The translations under genes were made by a program, and so were the position numbers. The notes under the pieces were generated by a model, which did no database searches, had not been told where the DNA came from, and worked only from the letters and a program-made list of their open reading frames with translations. Positions 1 to 11,590 of a DNA stretch of 64,000 nucleotides are shown here, one piece after another (the first letter of the stretch is position 1; each line of letters begins with the position of its first letter). Source of the DNA: Pagrus major (taxonomy: Eukaryota; Chordata; Actinopteri; Spariformes; Sparidae); contig NC_133232.1 of the NCBI RefSeq assembly GCF_040436345.1, forward strand, positions 26,752,315 to 26,816,314. Direction: 5' to 3'.

Positions 1-2090
1 ACAAGTCAGTTACAGAGAAGTCTGACAGTCGGTTTGATTTAAAAACAGATCTTCATATTTCTATGACAACATTTGCTGCTCTGAGTTCAAAGACACTGAG
101 CAAACACATTAGCTAATTTTGTCGCATATGAATCAATTCAATTCCTTAACTGATGATCTATTACAGGTTTTATGAATGCTTGCACACTAAAACTAGGCCT
201 TTTAACTAAACATCCCAGACCATAACACCATCCACCAAAAAGACAGGCAGCTTTCCAACGACAATCAACACTCTTTCCCCGTTTTGGTGAAAACTACACA
301 AACAAATCCCTCCATCTATCAGTCTGCACTGTGGCATTCAGTGGCATCAACTCAAGATATCACAGCTGAAACTCAATAACCCCATGTGGAAACATAAAAG
401 GGTCATGGGTCAGTTCAGATGTTTTTGAACAATGGATCCGCAAACGCCTCCTTTACATAACCGTTTGCAACGTTAGCTAGCTACACACAACGTTAGGTCA
501 CTGTGGCTCTTTTTTACCTTCAGTGCTTGGAAGAGCCGCCAACAGTAAAAAGTGATCGACCGTCTTGTGAAAGCAAACAGTAAAGCTCTGACCACATTGC
601 TGAATGAGGGATTTAAATCATAAATCAGAGACAAAGGTGATCATTCTACTATTATGTGTACATGCAGGGCTTTTTGGGATGCCATCGGCTAGCTGAGAGG
701 CCGGTCTCGCTAGTTAAAAGCACCTACGTGATTATCTTAATGATCAAAAACAAATGTTAAACTATTAACAATATATACAACGTGAACTGTGAAAAGTGAA
801 GTATGTGTAGCAAGTGTAGGATGAAAATGCACTAAGACAACTACAGTATACTCCCGCTTAAACCCCATAGAGGAGGGAGGTTTTTTCAGTATGGCAGTGA
901 AAGGTCTATAACCACTAACAAGGCTTGTTTTGATATCATCACTGAGGCTTGCCTCCTCTTGACTCCAGTAGATTAACGAATTAAAAAATATGAAAATGTA
1001 TACATATGATGTGTCTTCATATTGTGCTCACCATGTTGCCTACAGAGGTTGGGGGAAAACCACAAGCACCATAATCATTGTAGGAGGTTTTTAAAGTAGT
1101 CTATTGAATGTATCTCACCTGTGTGTAATAGCTATTTTGTCGTGTTTGTGGATTTGATGGCTGAAGAAACATTGAGAGTCAATTTGAGACGGAGAACATT
1201 GTGTGAAAAACCACTTAACACGGCTGTCGGCTCTGATGTAGCTCACCCAGTGGGCAGAAAACACACACTCTGTCCACACTCGAGGTCTTCAGGATCATTT
1301 GTGAGTGAGTCTGTGTGTGTGTGATTGAGTGAGTGGGGGTGACTCTGCAACACATTTTTTTTAGGATCAAGACAGATCCTTCGAACATGTTGTGTTTGCA
1401 CCAGTTCAAATGCCAGAGTGCCCGTGATTCAGTTTGACACAGCGGGCTAGTGAGAGAAGTTAAGGGAGGGGCTCTGGGAGTGGAGACATGTATGTGTCTG
1501 TAGGATGTTACATACATACATTACACAAACACACAAACACACACACACACACACACACATACAGCCTCCTTAAGTCTGACTGCCTCCCCCAGGCGTTATT
1601 ATTTGTACACACAGACAAACGTGACCTTATCTTTCCCACAGCCCCCCACGGAGATTACTAATGCATAATTGCTGCCTCCCTAAATCACTACAAAACAGCC
1701 AAGACACAGTGTGATTCCAGGCACCCAATTAATGCACCGTGGCGCACTCACAGCTTGGGGCTGCAGATGACCTTCCATGGAGCAGGTTTTGGTTAGTGTG
1801 TGTTCACTTGGGAACAGATGATGTGCATCATGGTGGACCTGGCCCCGACCTGTGCCATGAAGGGAGGACTCACTAGTGAGTAAAGCTGGCCCACCCGTAC
1901 CCTGACAGTGTTTGTTTCACATGCAGAAGACCTCAGTGTCCCATCCCACGTCCTGCCTACATACACCTTCTTCAGCAAACCACTTGAGCTGCAGCCAACA
2001 TACAATGAGGACGAAGCTGTGACTTACTCAGTCACATAGTGTCCGTCAGAGTCAGTTCACTGAGTCGACAGCATCTTCTATCACATCCTC
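1..2090. other. Gene-free upstream region
   Basis: No exon could be supported on either strand. The short open frames here lack family resemblance and coherent splice signals. A CA microsatellite lies near 1526-1559. The stretch from about 1580 to 1770 is less repetitive than its surroundings and could be conserved non-coding DNA, but that cannot be judged from one sequence. Confidence 0.5.
1526..1559. repeat. (CA)n microsatellite
   Basis: CA dinucleotides with two AAC interruptions, about 34 bp, in the upstream region. Confidence 0.9.
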
Positions 2091-2251
2091 CCTGCAGAGA
2101 AATCACATGTTTTCCACATGTGGAAATTATAAATCCAGCCAATCACATATGAATGTTTGTAAATTACCTGTGAAACTGTAAATTTCTTATGTGAGATTTT
2201 CATTCATATGTGGAAAAAGCTCATCACTCGTGAGATCATTTTATTTTCAAG

Positions 2252-3249
2252 TTAAAGCTGTGATCAGTAAGATTGTAGAAACCAGCAAGACCAAGTTATC
2301 CAACCAAAGAAATCCCACCTCCCTCCAGAGCCACTCATATACGTAAGGGATAATACCCGACAAGGTGTCTGTTATCAGGAATATATGGACGACGTGGAGA
2401 CCTGAACTGTCCGAACGCGGCAAAGTCCATTAAACCCTGATTATGGACACCGTGAAGGGCATTATCCTGCTTTTACCATGGTCACTTGCAAAAAAAAACA
2501 ACAATAAGGCCATTTGCATATATTTTGGTGCGTTTTGCGATTAGAGTGTAAAGTTTTTCACAAGCAGTATCTTCGTTTCCCGAGCAACACCTGAGAGTTG
2601 GCTCAGCGATTGTGTGCTTTGTGCTAACATTAGCCGCTAAAGGGGTGTGTAGCTGTCACAGTGACTCTTTAATTGGGTTCAGGTGCTGAGTGCTTTGTGC
2701 TAATATTAGCCGCTAAAGGGGTGTGTTGCTGCCACACTGGCTCTTTAATTAGGTTCAGGGGCTTAGTGTTTTGTGCTACTCGGTTAGCCACTAAATTCCA
2801 GTCTGTCACTGCCACTTACTCATTCTAAGGGTGAGGGGCTGTGTGCTTTGTGTTACTGAGCTAGCAAGCTGCCGAACTATAGGCTCAGTGGCTGTGCACT
2901 GTGAGTGCAGCACATTGTCATCATTGCTAACCATATCCAACCGGCTGACATTATCAAAATGACCATAAACAACAAACACTGTTGTTAAGCTAGTATGTTA
3001 GCATTGGGAAATTTCAACTGCACTTTCTCTAATGTTCTTGTGCGACGAGCTCGCTAATAGCTTTAGCAACACATCAGCCAAGCCTTGTGGAAGAGTCTGG
3101 GATGAGACCATTGGATGGACTAATTAGAGGCCTGCAAAAGCCACAGATAATGTATTTTTAAAATTTTATTTATCAGAGCATTTTCACGTATGTTTTCTAT
3201 AAATATAACAAAAAATATTTCTAGAAAAACTTACAAACCCTAGCTTTAA
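2252..3249. mobile_element. Putative non-autonomous DNA transposon (about 1 kb)
   Basis: The core starts TTAAAGCT and ends AGCTTTAA. After these 8 bp the two inward ends keep a GTAAG block at similar distance, giving an imperfect terminal inverted repeat of about 20 bp. It has no coding capacity. TTAA at both ends could be a target duplication of the piggyBac or Kolobok kind, or simply part of the inverted repeat. It sits between the two CACATGTG clusters. Confidence 0.4.
2606..2890. repeat. Degenerate tandem repeat, unit about 77 bp
   Basis: Three to four diverged copies follow one another. Each carries a TGTGCTTTGTGCTA-like block, then a (G)TTAGCC(G/A)CTAA block, and in the first two copies CTTTAATT(G/A)GGTTCAGG. 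The first two copies are the most alike and the fourth is partial. The array lies inside the putative transposon core. Confidence 0.6.
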
Positions 3250-3592
3250 AATTTGGGTTCACATGTGAAAATAGCTAATTGAATGTGAAACTATGGAATT
3301 CACATGTAAAGGAGCACATTTCACGTGATTCGATGTTTTTTGATTGGAAAAAAACTTTTCAAAAAGATTTCACATGTGACACTGTTTTCTTTCACATGTT
3401 AACATTTTACTCCACATGTCAATATTCAGTTCAAATGTGAAATGGTGATTCTGACATGTGGAAATGCAATTTTCACATATATTTTTTTGTCAGAGTTTTG
3501 CCAGTTATGGACATGAACATAGAACCATCTTGAATTTCTTTTGTAAAAGGAAAAGGAGTGTTTATTGGTAACATCTGTAACTGGATGTAGAG

Positions 3593-3594
<2 letters not shown>

Positions 3595-3639
<45 letters not shown>
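3595..3639. repeat. (GT)n microsatellite
   Basis: Uninterrupted GT dinucleotides over about 45 bp. The open frame reading VCVCVC across it is an artefact of the repeat. Confidence 0.95.
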
Positions 3640-3640
<1 letters not shown>

Positions 3641-4398
3641 GTCCTCGTTAAATTTGTCAGCGGTGTGTCATCTCTCCTCCTGACTCCATATGCTGTGTTA
3701 GATCATTTCGCTCCACCGCTGGGTTTCCCTTTCATGTTCATCTGTTGTTCTGAGTTGTGGGCGTCTCTCGGCTTCTTTCCAAACAGGCCTACACTCGAAT
3801 GAGGCAGATGATTTTTGGGCTTTTAGTGCCAAATGAGTTTTTCCCACCATCCTGTCCTCCTCCAATCCCCTCGTTAATGTATCCGCCACGGTGGAGCCAC
3901 ACAAACTCAAACACTCTTCATAACCAGGAGCCATGCAGGAAATACTCCCATATTTTCCCCAGAAACTGTTCAGTTTGTTGTCACCAGTAACCTCCATCCC
4001 ACCTCCACTATTCATTATCAGCCAGCTTCCTCCCACACAGCGCCTTTAATGATGAAAAGATTTGCTTAGAAGTAAATCAAGTACATCTCTTTAAAGACTA
4101 GAAAAATGTAAGACAACTAATGTCCAAAGAGATATTCAGACATTTCTTAGAATATAAGTCTAGTTTTATGGCGCCTGTTGTTCAATTACTTCATCATAAT
4201 GAGATATAACCAAGTAAGAGTCTTGGTGTTGACAAGCAGTGATGCGTTACTTTTTAAGGTAACTCCACAGTGAAGTGAAAGCCCGCCCTGCCACTGCCTT
4301 TCTTGTCGCTTCCTCCGGTGACTCTCCCTCCTCCTCCCGGGCTGACGTAGTGAGGATCCTCCGCTGCCCACGGTTGTGGGCGACGAGCCGGCCGCGAG

Positions 4399-4405
4399 TA
4401 TAAAA
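4399..4405 (+). promoter_or_regulatory. TATA box of rtn4rl2
   Basis: TATAAAA lies in a GC-rich context about 140 bp upstream of the predicted start codon at 4541. It places the transcription start near 4425-4435 and gives a 5'UTR of roughly 110 nt. Assignment rests on position and motif only. Confidence 0.5.
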
Positions 4406-4540
4406 AGCTTCCCGGGACTCCATCCCGTCACTGCTTGAAGCAGCAGCGACTCGGTCACCAGAGCTGAACATCAGCAGAGATAGCAGCAAGCAGGCACTTC
4501 CTCGCCACGCAGGCTAACTCGCTTTCGGCTTTGGTTCGAC

Positions 4541-7500
4541 ATGGAGAGTCGTTGGTCCGTGAAGCGCTCCAGCGCCCACAACTTTAAAAGTAAGTACCTC
4601 TCTTTGGATGCACTGATGCTTGATTTTGCAAAATGCATTTCTGTGATTTGGTTGTGATTTCAGTGACTTGTTTTAAACTTTGAAATTACATATTTCCAAG
4701 TTATTTTGGGTATCAGCAGCCTTGTATGTACGTGGAAAGCAGCTGAATTTATAGACTTAATTTTTGCATATATTTTTAAATATTTACCAAGATTCATACA
4801 TTATTCAACATCTATTTAAATTTCAGTCATCTTTGTCAGTTATGGATGTGTACATTTTAGAATAATGTTGCATATAGAGGGAGCCAGAGTGCGCGCTTTT
4901 TTGGGCATTTTTGCGCAACGATTTGGCAGCAAAAGTCCAGAGTAAAACCATCATTTAAATGTGAATTTATATGATTTGAAAGAATGTCATCTACATCATG
5001 ATCGAAGTTAGTTATTTTCTGGCTCTTCTGTTCACCAAAACCTCCTTATACAATATCTCCATATCTCCTTTACGCATGGAGAGATGCAGATAAGATTTAC
5101 GCACGCATGATTCTGAACTTTATTCCTCATCTCATAGCGACTTCGGGGTAAATAAGACTTACAGAGACTCTGGAAAGGTGTCTCATTCCACTCAAAAGCT
5201 CCAGTTCTCCCTCAGCGTCCGGCGCAGCTAATAGTCCAACTTGTTAAGAGGTCAAGAGGTGAGCCGCTGGAAAATCTTGCGCACAGCAGAAGAATGGGAA
5301 GTTCATTATTATTTCATGCATGTACTTTTCCCCGCGGTGGCCACTTTTGTGCGCCGTTATCCGAGCTGTGCCAAGAAGCTGTTGCAAGATTGATGAGAAC
5401 CGAAACTGATCCGGATCTGGTTGCTGGTTTTACGCGTGCCCTCTGCGTGTCAAACCAACGGAAACATTCCCTTTATTAGCCTGAGAACTAGGAAAGCAGG
5501 TTAATTAAATGCAAAGAGGCACGTGTTAGTCATGTTTTTTGTCTTTTAAAGGTCTTTGTGGTAGATTTCTGGTGAGTTTTCTGTTCTAAACCTCTAAAAT
5601 CCAGAGTTATGTAACCTTGTCACAACAGCTATGGAGACCTATGTAAAGTGATCGGGTGGATATGAATGGGTGAATGATTTCTGTAATGTAATCTGGTGAA
5701 TTATAGATGAGCCCCAAAGCACTGGGAGCCATCAACAAGTCACGGGTGAGAGCACAGCAGTGCTAAAAAGAATCACTGACAACAGCAGCAGGTTTGACAG
5801 ACAGACAGCAAAGAAAGACTGGTGCCAAAAGCTGAAATCAACCTCTCTGTCTTTGTCTGTCTCTGTCTCCTGCACACTGTTTTGCACCTTCCCCAAACCA
5901 GGACTAATTTATGCAAGGGCCATTCTCTTTGCTGCTAACCTGACCTTCAGTTTTGTTCCTTTCCTTCTCCTGAGAATTAACCTCCTCTGTCTCTCTGCAG
6001 GTGGACTGTGTCTGTGGCTGGTTCTGTGGCTGGTGGTGGTGAAGCCAGGCGGGGTGGGCGCATGCCCCAGGCTGTGTGTGTGTTACCCTACGCCCATGAC
6101 GGTCAGCTGCCAGTCTCAGAACCTCACCATAGTGCCGGCTGGTGTGCCATATGACTCGCAACGTGTTTTCCTGCAGAACAACCGCATCACAGAGCTTCGC
6201 GCAGATTCTTTTGGCTTCGAGACACAGGTAAAGATGGTCCTCCAGCAACATTTGCAGACATTCTTAAAAGTCTGTTTTTTCTCCTCTCTCATCCCATTAT
6301 TTTCTCTTCATTCTCTGCAGGTGCTTTGGCTATACGGCAACAACATCACGTGGATCGAGGCTGGAGCCTTCAGTAACCTCAGGGTGCTGGAGGAGCTCGA
6401 TCTGGGTGATAACCCGCTACAGCGCCTGGAAGGTGGAGCCTTCAGGGGTTTGGAGAAGCTGCAGAGCCTGCACATGCATCGCTGCAAGCTGGCCGCTCTC
6501 CCCCATGATCTCTTCCACAAGCTGTACAGCCTGCAGTTCCTCTACCTGCAGGTATATCCAGCATGCACACACTCACCTAAAAACACACACATGCAGAGAT
6601 ACGTATTTGATAATCATGCAAGAGTATGTACTCATGATACTTGCAGGAATACACACTTTGGAGAAATGCTTTATGGGCACATAATCACCCAACAGTGGCT
6701 AAAGTGCAACCACTGCTGCACACCCATACACACATTGAACGATTGATTTAAGTAGGTTCAGTGAGTTGCACACAGTCACATAAATGCAAACTAAGAATAC
6801 AAAAAAGTAAATCTTAAAACAATCAAATGACCTAAAACCAAGGCAACACACCTCAGCAGGAACAATTAACACTGATAAACAGTATAATAACAATACTTTA
6901 ATTTCTGTTACAATCACATTATTAATCAAGCTCAATTGATGACTCATACTGATTACAGGGAAGAAATGCCACAGAATGAGCAAAGTGAGCGTCTGCCAAA
7001 TCCTCCATGCATATAAATGAGTGTACAATACACGAAAGGGAGCATGTGCCCACACATTTGCTCTCTGTAGCAGTTCTAGCTGCAAGTCAAATGAAAGATG
7101 ATCAAACATTACTCAAGGTAGAGGACAATCTTACCAGTGGATGGAATAAAAGAAGACCACAACATACTCGCTTCTTTGAGTAACAGCAAAAATACAGCCA
7201 ACTGACTCAAAGAGATTAAAACACAGGCAGTGCAACATTTCACCTAAACGTCAGGATGTAAAAGCTCTGTGAGTTTACCTTAGAACGTCCATCTGAAATC
7301 AGTAATAAAAAATAAGTGCAGAGATCTCATGTTGACAAGATTTTTAAAAAAATACTCAAATATACACCGTCAAATAAGACGTCATCTGGGTCTTTTTCCA
7401 GATTTGGCGTCAGTGTGTTGGCAGCCTACAGTTAGATCTCAGCTGTTGGAGTGCCCTTGATTTAATCAGACAGTAAATCCCTGCCAACATGGCCTTTAGG

Positions 7501-7804
7501 GGAATGAAAAAACCTCATTCAAGCAGTTCAAATATTACGTTCCCCTTATGTGGCCTACATACTACCTACTTTTTTTTAGACTAATCACAATTCTCTTCAG
7601 CGGTGCAAAAGGGCAGGAGACAGCGATGGTGCCCTTAAAAAATAGTATCGGGGGTTTTGCACGTCAGGAGGCGAGCCATGATAAAAGACGTATGTAGATT
7701 ATGTGATATGACTGGTACTCATAAAAAGATAGATATGCAGCTGGCCTAATGTTTCACACTGGAAGAAGTCACTGCACTTGCTAAAACCACAAATAGTTCG
7801 GAGG

Positions 7805-7840
<36 letters not shown>

Positions 7841-9003
7841 CACGTTGCGTCGGGGAATTTGAAAACGGTAACATGCAGCTAGAGTTCCAATGATGAAATA
7901 GTCAGCCAATGACAGGCTTACCATTTACCTAAAGCCTACTTCCTGTGAGTCGGACTACTCGAGAGGAAGTGAGTTTGTTCCTCCTATCAACAGCTGATAG
8001 TAAACACTGGCTGAAATAGAAATGTTGGACACGACTTCGGTTATTTGTAATCAATTCTAGATTCTTGTTTCGATTACCATGCATCTTCACACAGCACTAA
8101 ATCCTCCTTATATTTTTGACTTTGCTCCAGGAGAATCAGCTCCACTTTCTTCAGGATGACCTGTTCTCAGATCTGGTCAACCTCACTCACCTCTTCCTGC
8201 ATGGAAACCGCATCCGTGCCCTCTCTGAGAATGTGTTCAGAGGCCTGGTCAACCTGGACCGACTCCTTATCCACGACAATCGCATCAGGCAGGTCAACCG
8301 TCGGGCTTTCCGTGACCTGGGTCGTCTGACCATCCTCTACCTGTTCAACAACTCCCTGGCTGAGCTGCCCGGCCAGGCCATGAGAGACACCCAGGGCATC
8401 CAGTTCCTCCGCCTCAATGGTAACCCCTGGTCCTGCGGCTGCGAGGCCCGCCCTCTCTGGGAGTGGTTCCGCAAGGCCCGCCTCTCCTCCTCTGAGCTCA
8501 TGTGCGCTTCCCCGTCCCAACGTCGCGGCCAGGACCTCCGCTTTCTCCGGGAGATGGACTTCGCCCTCTGCCCTCTGCCTGACCCTGGCTCTCTTGCTGG
8601 CAGCACCACAACCACCTTCAGCACCAAGACCCGCTGGTGGTTCTCCAAGCACAAGCCCGCGTCTTCATCCAAGGCCTCGTACCAGAAGAGCACAGAGACG
8701 GTGAAGGCCTTCCCCTTCTCTGCCATCAAACCTCAGTACCTCCCAAAAGCCCCCTCTGAAACCATCTCCTCCAAGTATGAACTCTCGGAGCATGAGGTGG
8801 CACTCCCAAAACTGGACCAAGAAGAATACTGGGCCAACTACGGCAACGAAGACTCCTCCATCCGCTGCTTTGACCTGGAGTGCCCCCCAGGCTATGACAA
8901 CCCAGCCTTCCCCTCATCCTCCTCCTTACCCAGCACCTTCTCTCTCCTCCACCTCCTCTCACTCTCAATACTCTTGTTCTCTCTCCATTTCCTCTTTGGC
9001 TGA
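4541..9003 (+). CDS. rtn4rl2: Reticulon-4 receptor-like 2 (Nogo receptor family, GPI-anchored LRR protein)
   Basis: Exons: 4541-4589, 6001-6227, 6321-6551, 8131-9003, giving 459 residues. All junctions keep frame; exon 1 ends one base into a Ser codon. A basic N-terminus of about 16 residues precedes the signal peptide core (residues 17-37, GLCLWLVLWLVVV). The LRRNT cysteine cluster CPRLCVC starts at residue 38, followed by about eight leucine-rich repeats and an LRRCT from NPWSCGC (near 267) to the Cys near 317. An acidic Tyr-containing stretch (EEYWANYGNED, about 400) matches NgR2 rather than NgR1 or NgR3. The last 20 or so residues are hydrophobic, as expected for a GPI signal. Family members are neuronal surface receptors for myelin ligands that restrict axon growth and plasticity. 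The N-terminal cap also resembles RTN4RL1 (CVCYPxPMTVSCQ), so the paralogue call is likely but not certain. A fish a/b duplicate cannot be told apart here. Confidence 0.9.
6552..8130 (+). other. Intron 3 of rtn4rl2
   Basis: This is the largest coding-side intron after intron 1. It holds a GTT triplet microsatellite at 7803-7840 and no recognisable exon. Open frames crossing its left edge are read-through from exon 3. Confidence 0.7.
7803..7840. repeat. (GTT)n microsatellite
   Basis: About twelve uninterrupted GTT triplets within intron 3 of rtn4rl2. Confidence 0.95.
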
Positions 9004-10800
9004 ACTCCTCTCTCCTCCACACCCTTTTTCCTCCTTCGATTTCCCCTCCTGCTCTTTCCAACTCTAACAAAACCCTGGATCTTGATTCCTTTCAGTTACC
9101 TCCTCGAGTTGCAGGGGGTGCTACACTGATGCAGGAGACAGGCGAGGCAGCAGAGAGCTGTTTAGAAGAGCAGATATCAGTTGAGTTGAGCAGGAAAGTT
9201 TCCGGTGTTGAAGTAGCTGCTGCTTACTAGTACAGGCTTTAAAAAGCAGGGATCGCACCATGATAGTGAGAGTACAGAGGCAGAAACCTACAACAACATG
9301 ATGAAATGATAGAGACACAACTCACAGACAGCTTGTGGCGTCTCCAGATGTCTTTTTTGATATCACAGCTGTAAACAACGCAGGCGTTGTGACTCGTCGA
9401 CAGCTATTTTCTATATTAACTATAGCGCTCACCATCCAATCATCGCGAGCATTATTCTTTACTAGTTTATTTATTTCACATGATTACAAGTGGTGATTAA
9501 CGGCAGGCTATTTGGCACTCACAGAAGTTAGAGAAAGAGCACAGATAATGAGAAGCTTGAACTACAGGGAGAAATGAAAAGAAAACGTGAGCGCAGTGAG
9601 CTTCAGATATTCATCTAAAGAGATGGATCAGAGGATCATTAGATCTGCATCCAAGAGCGACTCTCCTTCCTCCTTCAGATTCAGAACCTTGATGCCAGCA
9701 AACCACCACCCACACTTGTACATACCACTCATCATCACTGTACAGTACCGCTCGTCGCAAAACTGCTCTGTATTTTAGATTTTAGCTGGATTTTTACTTT
9801 TCACTTTAGCACCATTTGGTAAAAAAGAGCCTGTGGTGATAGAAAAGATACTTAGATTGTAAACGGAAGGCAAACAGAAGAAACTCGCTTTCATGTTTTC
9901 CAGTCTTGTCTCTTCCTCGCTTAGACAACCTCAACAGTTGTTTCCCTGAGTCCAGAGAAACAGTTTCTCACCACAAAAAACAGAAAGGTTTGTGCTCCAG
10001 ATTCAGATTTGTTTTTGGTTTGTGTGATTCAGTTTTTGTTGTGTGAGTGCGAGACTACCGACCAAAGTCCTGAGAAGACCAGTTTAAATTGGCCTCTTCT
10101 TCAAATGAGTGCCTGTCTGTATGTGCCAGTTTTTCTTTTAAAATCATGGCCCCTGTCCATCTATCTGTTAGTCTGGAAATCCAAACTGATCCAGAACAGG
10201 GTAAAAACAACACCTGGGCCGGATCTTACACAGCTCTTCGTGTAGTTTGAATCCTCAGGTCTCTTTCCTGCCGGCTCCTGTTACATTACACTTTGACCTG
10301 CAATTTGTCTCCATCAGTGTGACTGCACGTGTGTGTATTTCTTGTGTAAGTCTTTTATGCAAGGACCCAAGACTTTTTCAAAACTGTATTTTTCAGAGAC
10401 GCATGAGAATCTGTGCATTTTATTTTACTTTTTTCAGAAGAGATTTCATAAATCTGACGGTTTCATCTGATTTCAGTGATGTAAGTGTATTTTAGGGGTC
10501 TGTAGACTACAGAAAATGTCACACATACATAATAAAACTGTGTTTTTTTGGAAAATGGGATGGGTATTAACTTGGCAATCTGTTCATCACAATGCCAATC
10601 CAACCTGTCTGTGATCTGCATTATTCATGGGGGCCATATGGTCCTTGTCAACCTCATATGTTAATAACCTGAATTATGACTGTGAGTTTCTGCATAGATC
10701 ATGAGAGATACTGTGATGATGTCAGATTATTTCAATGGAAAAACTTGTTCTGAAAGTGTTTTTGCTTTATAGAAAAAATAAACAATGAAACAAAAATGTT
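9004..10800 (+). other. 3'UTR of rtn4rl2
   Basis: No coding exon follows the stop. AATAAA hexamers at 10531-10536 and 10777-10782 are plausible cleavage signals, so the transcript probably ends near 10550 or 10800. Extent is inferred from these signals only. Confidence 0.5.
10777..10782 (+). terminator. Poly(A) signal, rtn4rl2 (distal)
   Basis: Canonical AATAAA followed by T- and GT-rich sequence (TGTTCTTTGTTGTTTC). A proximal AATAAA at 10531 followed by TGTGTTTTTTTGG is an equally good alternative. Confidence 0.5.
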
Positions 10801-11363
10801 CTTTGTTGTTTCACTGTTGTCTTTGCTTGTGAAGGAATACAACAATGGCACAAAAGAAAGCACAAACATAAAGAATACAGATAACAATAGATAGTAGAGA
10901 CATTAACACAGTGAATTTAGTAGATGGAGTTTGAGTATCAAGGCATACAGGTGGTGATACTGCTGCAACAATTCATTCAGCTAGTCTTGAATAAATAGAG
11001 CCAATATTTTACACTCACACTAAAAGCATAACAAAATAAGAGAATTAAAGGCGTGAATGTGGTCAGTATCATCAGTCTTTCATTTTGAAAGCTCTGGCAA
11101 ATATAGTTGGGGGGAAAAGTTTTAGGAGAATCACGTCATAGTGCTTCTGTCAAACCTTGAAAAAAAGGGAGGAGGTGGTATTTGTTGTGTTGTATACAAG
11201 TGTGTGAAGTGTGAGAAATCCATGTGACAGTGGGAGTGTGCTAGCTGAAGGTCACCACTCTCAACTGTGTTCACTCCTCGCCCGAATCACTTTTTTTTTC
11301 TCACCACATGCAGAGGGCAGCTATATTGGGCCAGAGAGATGGGTGAATGAGCTGTCGAGTTGT

Positions 11364-11364
<1 letters not shown>

Positions 11365-11433
<69 letters not shown>
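11365..11433. repeat. (GT)n microsatellite
   Basis: About 34 GT units, the longest dinucleotide run in the window; open frames of Cys-Val or Thr-His on the two strands are artefacts. Confidence 0.95.
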
Positions 11434-11437
<4 letters not shown>

Positions 11438-11546
11438 GGTTTAGGGGGATGATTCAGGGAAGGGGCTGAATGGGGAAAACGCCAGGATGAAAATGTGACG
11501 ATGTGTCCCGGAATCAGCACTCCCCCTCAACAGATTAACTCTCACC

Positions 11547-11590
11547 ATGATGATGATGATGATGATGATGATGGTGATGATGGTGATGGT
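11547..11590. repeat. (ATG)n triplet array
   Basis: ATGATG repeats with GGT interruptions toward the 3' side. Confidence 0.9.

Larger units (their letters stand above)
2095..3485. repeat. CACATGTG-rich repeat, probably split by another element
   Basis: Two clusters, about 2095-2240 and 3255-3485, are full of copies and near-copies of the palindrome CACATGTG within TTTCACATGTGAAA-like contexts. They flank a core of about 1 kb with unrelated sequence. The pattern suggests the two halves of one repeat separated by a later insertion. The family is not recognised. Confidence 0.5.

Noticed and set aside
5760-6746. A 328-codon frame starting at 5760 that contains LRR sequence
   Set aside because: It reads through introns 1, 2 and 3 of rtn4rl2. 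The spliced model with acceptor at 6000, donor at 6228 and acceptor at 6320 keeps the family sequence and supplies the signal peptide.
8167-9070. Long minus-strand frames over the last rtn4rl2 exon
   Set aside because: These are shadows of a GC-rich coding exon; they match no family.
11211-11520. Cys-Val and Thr-His repeat proteins across 11.2-11.5 kb
   Set aside because: They are translations of the GT microsatellite at 11365-11433.
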